40,945 nt of DNA from positions 1 to 40,945 of the forward strand of contig JAURJT010000034.1 of the NCBI GenBank assembly GCA_030832095.1, written 5' to 3'. The position numbers and the translations under genes are program-made. Positions 37,819 through 40,945 of this stretch are shown here, piece by piece. The DNA is from Gammaproteobacteria bacterium (GTDB lineage: Bacteria; Pseudomonadota; Gammaproteobacteria; Burkholderiales; Burkholderiaceae_B). The notes below the pieces were generated by a model. That model did not search any database and was not told the origin of the DNA. It saw nothing but the letters and a program-made list of their open reading frames with translations. Numbering within the stretch: position 1 is the stretch's first letter; the number at the start of each line of letters is the position of its first letter.

Positions 37819-38619
37819 TTAAAGAAGTTTGGGTAAAGCCACCCAGCCGGTGCCGAGAGCCTCAATGGCGATGCGGTAGTCAAAAACGCTTTCGATTGTG
37901 CGGTGTAAGACGGGATCGTCGCGGGTACCCGTCTGTTGGATAGCGCCGCTAGCCATCACAATTAATTCGTCGGCATACAGTGCGAGCGTAACCTCATGCA
38001 AGACGCTCACGACGGTTTTTCCGCAGGCGACTAAATGACGAACCAATAACAGCCAGTCGACTTGATGGGGTGGGTCAAGGTTGGTTAAGGGTTCGTCCAT
38101 TAATAGAATGTCAGCATCGACGGCTAGCAATCTGGCAAGCAAGACGCGTTGCTTTTCACCGCCCGAGAGGGTGCCAAGCGCGCGTTGGCGCCAAGGCCAC
38201 GCTTGCGTCAGCCTTAACGCCCATTCGGTGGCGGCATGATCGGCGTGGCTGGGCCCGCCAAGCCATGATTGATGCGGCAGTCGACCAAGCATCGCAACAT
38301 CATAGACCGTCAGGTCGTCAGCGCTTGGCACCGAGCCTTGCGCCAGCCAGGCGACTTGGCGTGCGCGGTGCTGCGCGGTAAAGCTGCTCAATGCTTGGTC
38401 GAACAGGTATATGTCACCTTGGAAAGGCAAGACACCCGCCAAGGCCTGCAGCAGTGTTGATTTGCCTGCGCCATTGGGGCCGACAATCGCGCTCCAGCGC
38501 CCTTGAGGTAGCTTCAGATTTAGCCCCTGAAGCACAGGATGCTGACCGAGCGTCACGCCTAAGTTTCTCACTTCTAAGGCTGCAACACCTGTTTGGTGTG
38601 TCGGGTGCGGGTCAATCAT
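37819..38619 (-). CDS. btuD: Cobalamin ABC transporter ATPase BtuD
   Basis: ATP-binding subunit of 266 residues that powers corrinoid import with BtuC. All ABC motifs are present: Walker A GPNGAGKS at about 47-54, Q-loop near WLAQGS, signature LSGGEKQR, Walker B ILLMDEP with the D-loop NLDPP, and the switch His in SVLHEV. The family includes haem and siderophore importers, but the operon with cob genes points to cobalamin. It overlaps btuC by eight bases and is followed by cobO after 16 bases. Confidence 0.92.
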   Translation of the reverse strand: MIDPHPTHQTGVAALEVRNLGVTLGQHPVLQGLNLKLPQGRWSAIVGPNGAGKSTLLQALAGVLPFQGDIYLFDQALSSFTAQHRARQVAWLAQGSVPSADDLTVYDVAMLGRLPHQSWLGGPSHADHAATEWALRLTQAWPWRQRALGTLSGGEKQRVLLARLLAVDADILLMDEPLTNLDPPHQVDWLLLVRHLVACGKTVVSVLHEVTLALYADELIVMASGAIQQTGTRDDPVLHRTIESVFDYRIAIEALGTGWVALPKLL

Positions 38620-39637
38620 GCGTGGGCCCTCGGCGATGCATCAGCCACATTAAATAGCCGCCTCCCAAGAGCGCGGTCAGCACGCCAACGGGTAATTCTT
38701 GCGGAGCAAGCAAGCCCCGCGCCAGCAGATCCGCAAGCGACAGCAGCGCGGCACCCATCAGGCTGGCCAGGGGCAATAGCCAAGCGTGACTTGTTTTGAC
38801 AAGTGCACGCACAAGATGCGGAGCGGCTAACCCTACAAAAGCAATCAAGCCAGTTTGGGCAACCGCCGTGCCAGTTGCCAGGGCAAGGGTGGCAATTGAG
38901 GCTGCGCGTAGCGATCTCAAGGGCAGCCCGAGGCTTTGGGCAGTGGCCTCGCCTAACGCCAGGCCATCTAAGGCTTTTGAAAGGCCGCGTCCCGCCGCGC
39001 TACAGGCCAGCCATACTATGCCCATGATGCCGCAAGCGGACCACCCCACAAAGCCTGTCGAGCCCAGCATAAACGCTTGCATTACTTGCAAAATATCTGG
39101 GTGCGTTAACGACAGAAAAGACGTGAAGGCTCCTAAGACCACACCCACGACAACGCCGGCCAACAACAGACGTAAGGTGTGCTGCACCCCGCGGGCCAGA
39201 CTCAGGGTCAGAAAGACGGCGAGCACCGCGCCCATGAAGGCGGCGGCGGTCAGGCCCAGTCTGAGCAACCATTGTGTGGCAAGTGGTGATATGCCAAAGC
39301 CGGCCAAAGCAAGTGCGACTGCAGCGGAGGCGCCCGAGGCGCTACCAAGTAAAAAGGGATCTGCCAGCGGGTTGCGAAAGAGCCCTTGCGCGATGGCACC
39401 GGCAAGGCCGAGTAAGGCGCCGGCGAGCAGAGCACCTAAGGTGCGTGGCGCGCGAATATCCCAAATAATTTGAGCGGCAATTGGGTCGGCCAATAAGCGC
39501 CACAGGGGCTCGACGCCCGCGCTGCCAACACACAAGCCGGCGATCAAGACAACGACACACAGCAGCGCCAACAGCCAGGCAGAGCACAGCGCGCGAGAGT
39601 TTTGTGAAAAGTGCGTGTCGGGTAGCGAGGCGTTCAT
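38612..39637 (-). CDS. btuC: Cobalamin ABC transporter permease BtuC
   Basis: Inner-membrane permease of the FecCD/BtuC family, 341 residues with about ten hydrophobic helices. Conserved features are DIRAPRTLGALLAGALLGLAG and the motif FRNPLADPFLLGSASGAS, then VAQTGLIAFVGLAAPHLVR, which includes the coupling region with the ATPase, and the C-terminal GVLTALLGGGYLMWLM. The open frame reaches back to 39775, but the ATG at 39637 overlaps the btuF stop as ATGA and starts a normal N-terminus, so the longer form is rejected. Two copies should pair with two BtuD. Confidence 0.93.
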   Translation of the reverse strand: MNASLPDTHFSQNSRALCSAWLLALLCVVVLIAGLCVGSAGVEPLWRLLADPIAAQIIWDIRAPRTLGALLAGALLGLAGAIAQGLFRNPLADPFLLGSASGASAAVALALAGFGISPLATQWLLRLGLTAAAFMGAVLAVFLTLSLARGVQHTLRLLLAGVVVGVVLGAFTSFLSLTHPDILQVMQAFMLGSTGFVGWSACGIMGIVWLACSAAGRGLSKALDGLALGEATAQSLGLPLRSLRAASIATLALATGTAVAQTGLIAFVGLAAPHLVRALVKTSHAWLLPLASLMGAALLSLADLLARGLLAPQELPVGVLTALLGGGYLMWLMHRRGPTHD

Positions 39638-40536
39638 GGCGCGAATCTCTTGAGGCAAGTAGCCATCAGCGTTGCCGCCTCGGCGAGCCGCGGTCCTGGG
39701 CGCACCAAGACATCTTGCTCTGCGGATGCAAACGCACAAACGCGATTCTCTTTGATTGCCTGCATCGCGGCCCACCCTGGGCGCAAGAGCATCTCTGGCA
39801 GATCGCGTTTGCTAATCATGATGACGGTGGGTTGCGCGCGGACGACGAATTCGGGATTGACGCGCGGAAACGGTCCCAAGCTTGTGGGCAAAATATTTTG
39901 CGCGCCTAAGCGTGTCAACGTTTCACCGATAAAAGACGTTGGGCCTGCACCGAAGGGAGCGCGGTTCACCTCAATATAAACCCGGAGGGTGTGAGTACTC
40001 GCAGGCAAGGTTCGTGCGGTTGCAGCCACAGCTTGTTCGGTCGTTAGCCAAAGTTGTTGCGCGCGCTCTGGGTTCAAGCCTAGCGTTTGCGCAATTTTTT
40101 CTAAGACTCGTTTTGCATCCGCGTGGCTTTTAGGTTCGAGGGCCACCACTTTTAAGCCAAGATCTTCAAGCTTTTGAGCGCCGCGCGAAGATTGCGCGGT
40201 AAAAATAACGTCTGGCGCCAAGGCAACGATTGCCTCGATATTTGGATCCATGCCGCCGCCGAGCTCCGGCTGGGCCATGACTGACGTGGGCCAATTTGAG
40301 TAGCGATCGACGCCGACTAAGCGCGCGCACTCACCAAGCGCACAAACCGTTTCGGTTAAAGAGGGCAGTAAGGTAATCACGCGCTCGGGGGGGGTGCTCC
40401 AGTGGTTAGCGATACCTCGATCATCGACGACAGAATACTGTGCTCGGGCGGTGTGTGCGGCCAAGGTCAGCAGGGTCAGCAATAGCAGCGCGGTGAGGTG
40501 GCCCAAGCAAATGTTGGCGTGAGTCAAGGCTTTCAC
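39634..40536 (-). CDS. btuF: Periplasmic cobalamin-binding protein BtuF (paralogue 2)
   Basis: Binding protein of 300 residues with a signal peptide (LTALLLLTLLTLAAHTARAQ). The mature part has PERVITLLPSLTETVCALG, VGVDRYSNWP, IVALAPDVIFTAQSSRG and, in the second lobe, VYIEVNRAPFGAGPTSFIG and PTVIMISKRDLPEML; Glu residues in both lobes could dock with the permease. It starts with GTG at 40536, two bases after the cobU stop, with AAAGGAAC upstream as ribosome site. Unlike the copy at 8.2-9.1 kb, it is in the same operon as btuCD. Confidence 0.92.
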   Translation of the reverse strand: MKALTHANICLGHLTALLLLTLLTLAAHTARAQYSVVDDRGIANHWSTPPERVITLLPSLTETVCALGECARLVGVDRYSNWPTSVMAQPELGGGMDPNIEAIVALAPDVIFTAQSSRGAQKLEDLGLKVVALEPKSHADAKRVLEKIAQTLGLNPERAQQLWLTTEQAVAATARTLPASTHTLRVYIEVNRAPFGAGPTSFIGETLTRLGAQNILPTSLGPFPRVNPEFVVRAQPTVIMISKRDLPEMLLRPGWAAMQAIKENRVCAFASAEQDVLVRPGPRLAEAATLMATCLKRFAP

Positions 40537-40538
40537 TT

Positions 40539-40945
40539 TTAAAGTGTTCCTTTGAGTGCCAACGGTAAGCCAGCGCTCATTAAGGTCACCCGCTCGCAGA
40601 CGGCAGCAACGCCTTGATTGAGTAAGCCGAGCGCATCGACAAACGCGCGCACGTCTTTGCCTAATGGGATCACACCTAAGCCGATTTCGTTACCCACCAA
40701 GATGATCGGTCCTTGCGCGTGTTTGATTGCTGTACAAAGCTCAGTGGCGAGAGTTTGCCAAGCCACAAGAGCCGCGGGTGCGTCGGTGGCAAGGCAGACT
40801 TTAGGCGCGTCAGATACCGGCGGCATCAGCTGAGCGGTCAGCCAAAGCGTGAGGCAATCAACCACGATGAGTGTATTTGGTGCACTGTGCTGTGCGATGG
40901 CGGCAGAGAGTGCGTACGGCTCTTCGATTGTGACCATGCCTGGCA
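40539..40945 (-). CDS. cobU: Adenosylcobinamide kinase/guanylyltransferase CobU (5' end outside window)
   Basis: Partial gene; about 135 C-terminal residues are inside and the frame is open to the window edge, so the N-terminal P-loop (expected first 45-50 residues) is missing only because of the cut. Visible family marks are TIEEPYAL, VVDCLTLWLTAQL, ILVGNEIGLGVIP and LGLLNQGVAAVCERV, ending in AGLPLALKG. The enzyme phosphorylates adenosylcobinamide and then transfers GMP to it, giving the CobS substrate. An internal ATG at 40937 is not the real start. It is the first visible gene of the cobalamin operon. Confidence 0.93.
   Translation of the reverse strand, partial: PGMVTIEEPYALSAAIAQHSAPNTLIVVDCLTLWLTAQLMPPVSDAPKVCLATDAPAALVAWQTLATELCTAIKHAQGPIILVGNEIGLGVIPLGKDVRAFVDALGLLNQGVAAVCERVTLMSAGLPLALKGTL

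Noticed and set aside
38796..39473. 225-residue plus-strand open frame opposite btuC
   Set aside because: Its Ala/Pro/Arg-rich translation is the mirror of membrane-helix codons in btuC.
39638..39775. N-terminal extension of btuC back to 39775
   Set aside because: It lies in btuF and is not family-like; the ATG at 39637 overlaps the btuF stop and starts a normal BtuC.

Overview
The window is a gene-dense, mostly housekeeping stretch of a bacterial chromosome. The gene set and order (ubiE-Tim44-ubiJ-ubiB, rplU-rpmA-obgE-proB divergent from ispB, and a Bug-type periplasmic receptor) point to a betaproteobacterium of the order Burkholderiales, probably Alcaligenaceae-like. That placement comes from gene order and protein character only; the genus cannot be settled from the sequence. 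No rRNA, tRNA, CRISPR array, insertion sequence or prophage gene was seen.

Layout. 24-5671 (+): a ubiquinone block (ubiE, a Tim44-like membrane protein, ubiJ, ubiB), then a ferritin-like di-iron protein and the heptose adenylyltransferase gene. 5761-11177 (-): a cobalamin receptor gene (btuB) led by a cobalamin riboswitch, then a btuF-type binding protein, thiG, thiD and a PCMT-like methyltransferase. 11664-15444 (+): metH, split into two overlapping reading frames. 15472-18573 (-): an acyltransferase and thiC; thiC has a TPP riboswitch, a candidate promoter and a hairpin that covers its ribosome binding site. 18820-21947 (-): rplU-rpmA-terminator-obgE-proB. 22044-26982 (+): ispB, an aminotransferase, a LysE-type exporter, an alpha/beta hydrolase and an MFS transporter. 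27135-33127: a lipoprotein, an NHL beta-propeller protein (-), a Bug receptor and leuC-leuD-leuB. 33181-40945 (-): a long cobalamin operon (cobU, btuF, btuC, btuD, cobO, cobQ, cobT, cobS, cobC), whose first gene is cut by the window edge.

How the genes work together. Vitamin B12 is the main thread. The window encodes outer-membrane uptake (BtuB), two periplasmic binding proteins, one inner-membrane importer (BtuCD), corrinoid adenosylation (CobO), amidation (CobQ), nucleotide-loop assembly (CobU, CobT, CobS, CobC) and a consumer enzyme (MetH). Thiamin synthesis (ThiC, ThiD, ThiG) and ubiquinone synthesis (UbiE, UbiJ, UbiB, IspB for the side chain) are the other two themes.

The points most worth a second look are the split metH with all its motifs intact, the leuCDB set that departs from canonical motifs in LeuC and LeuB and sits beside a lone Bug receptor, the di-iron protein attached to the ubi block, and the two BtuF paralogues that share one visible BtuCD. 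I did not find a clearly new multi-gene system.
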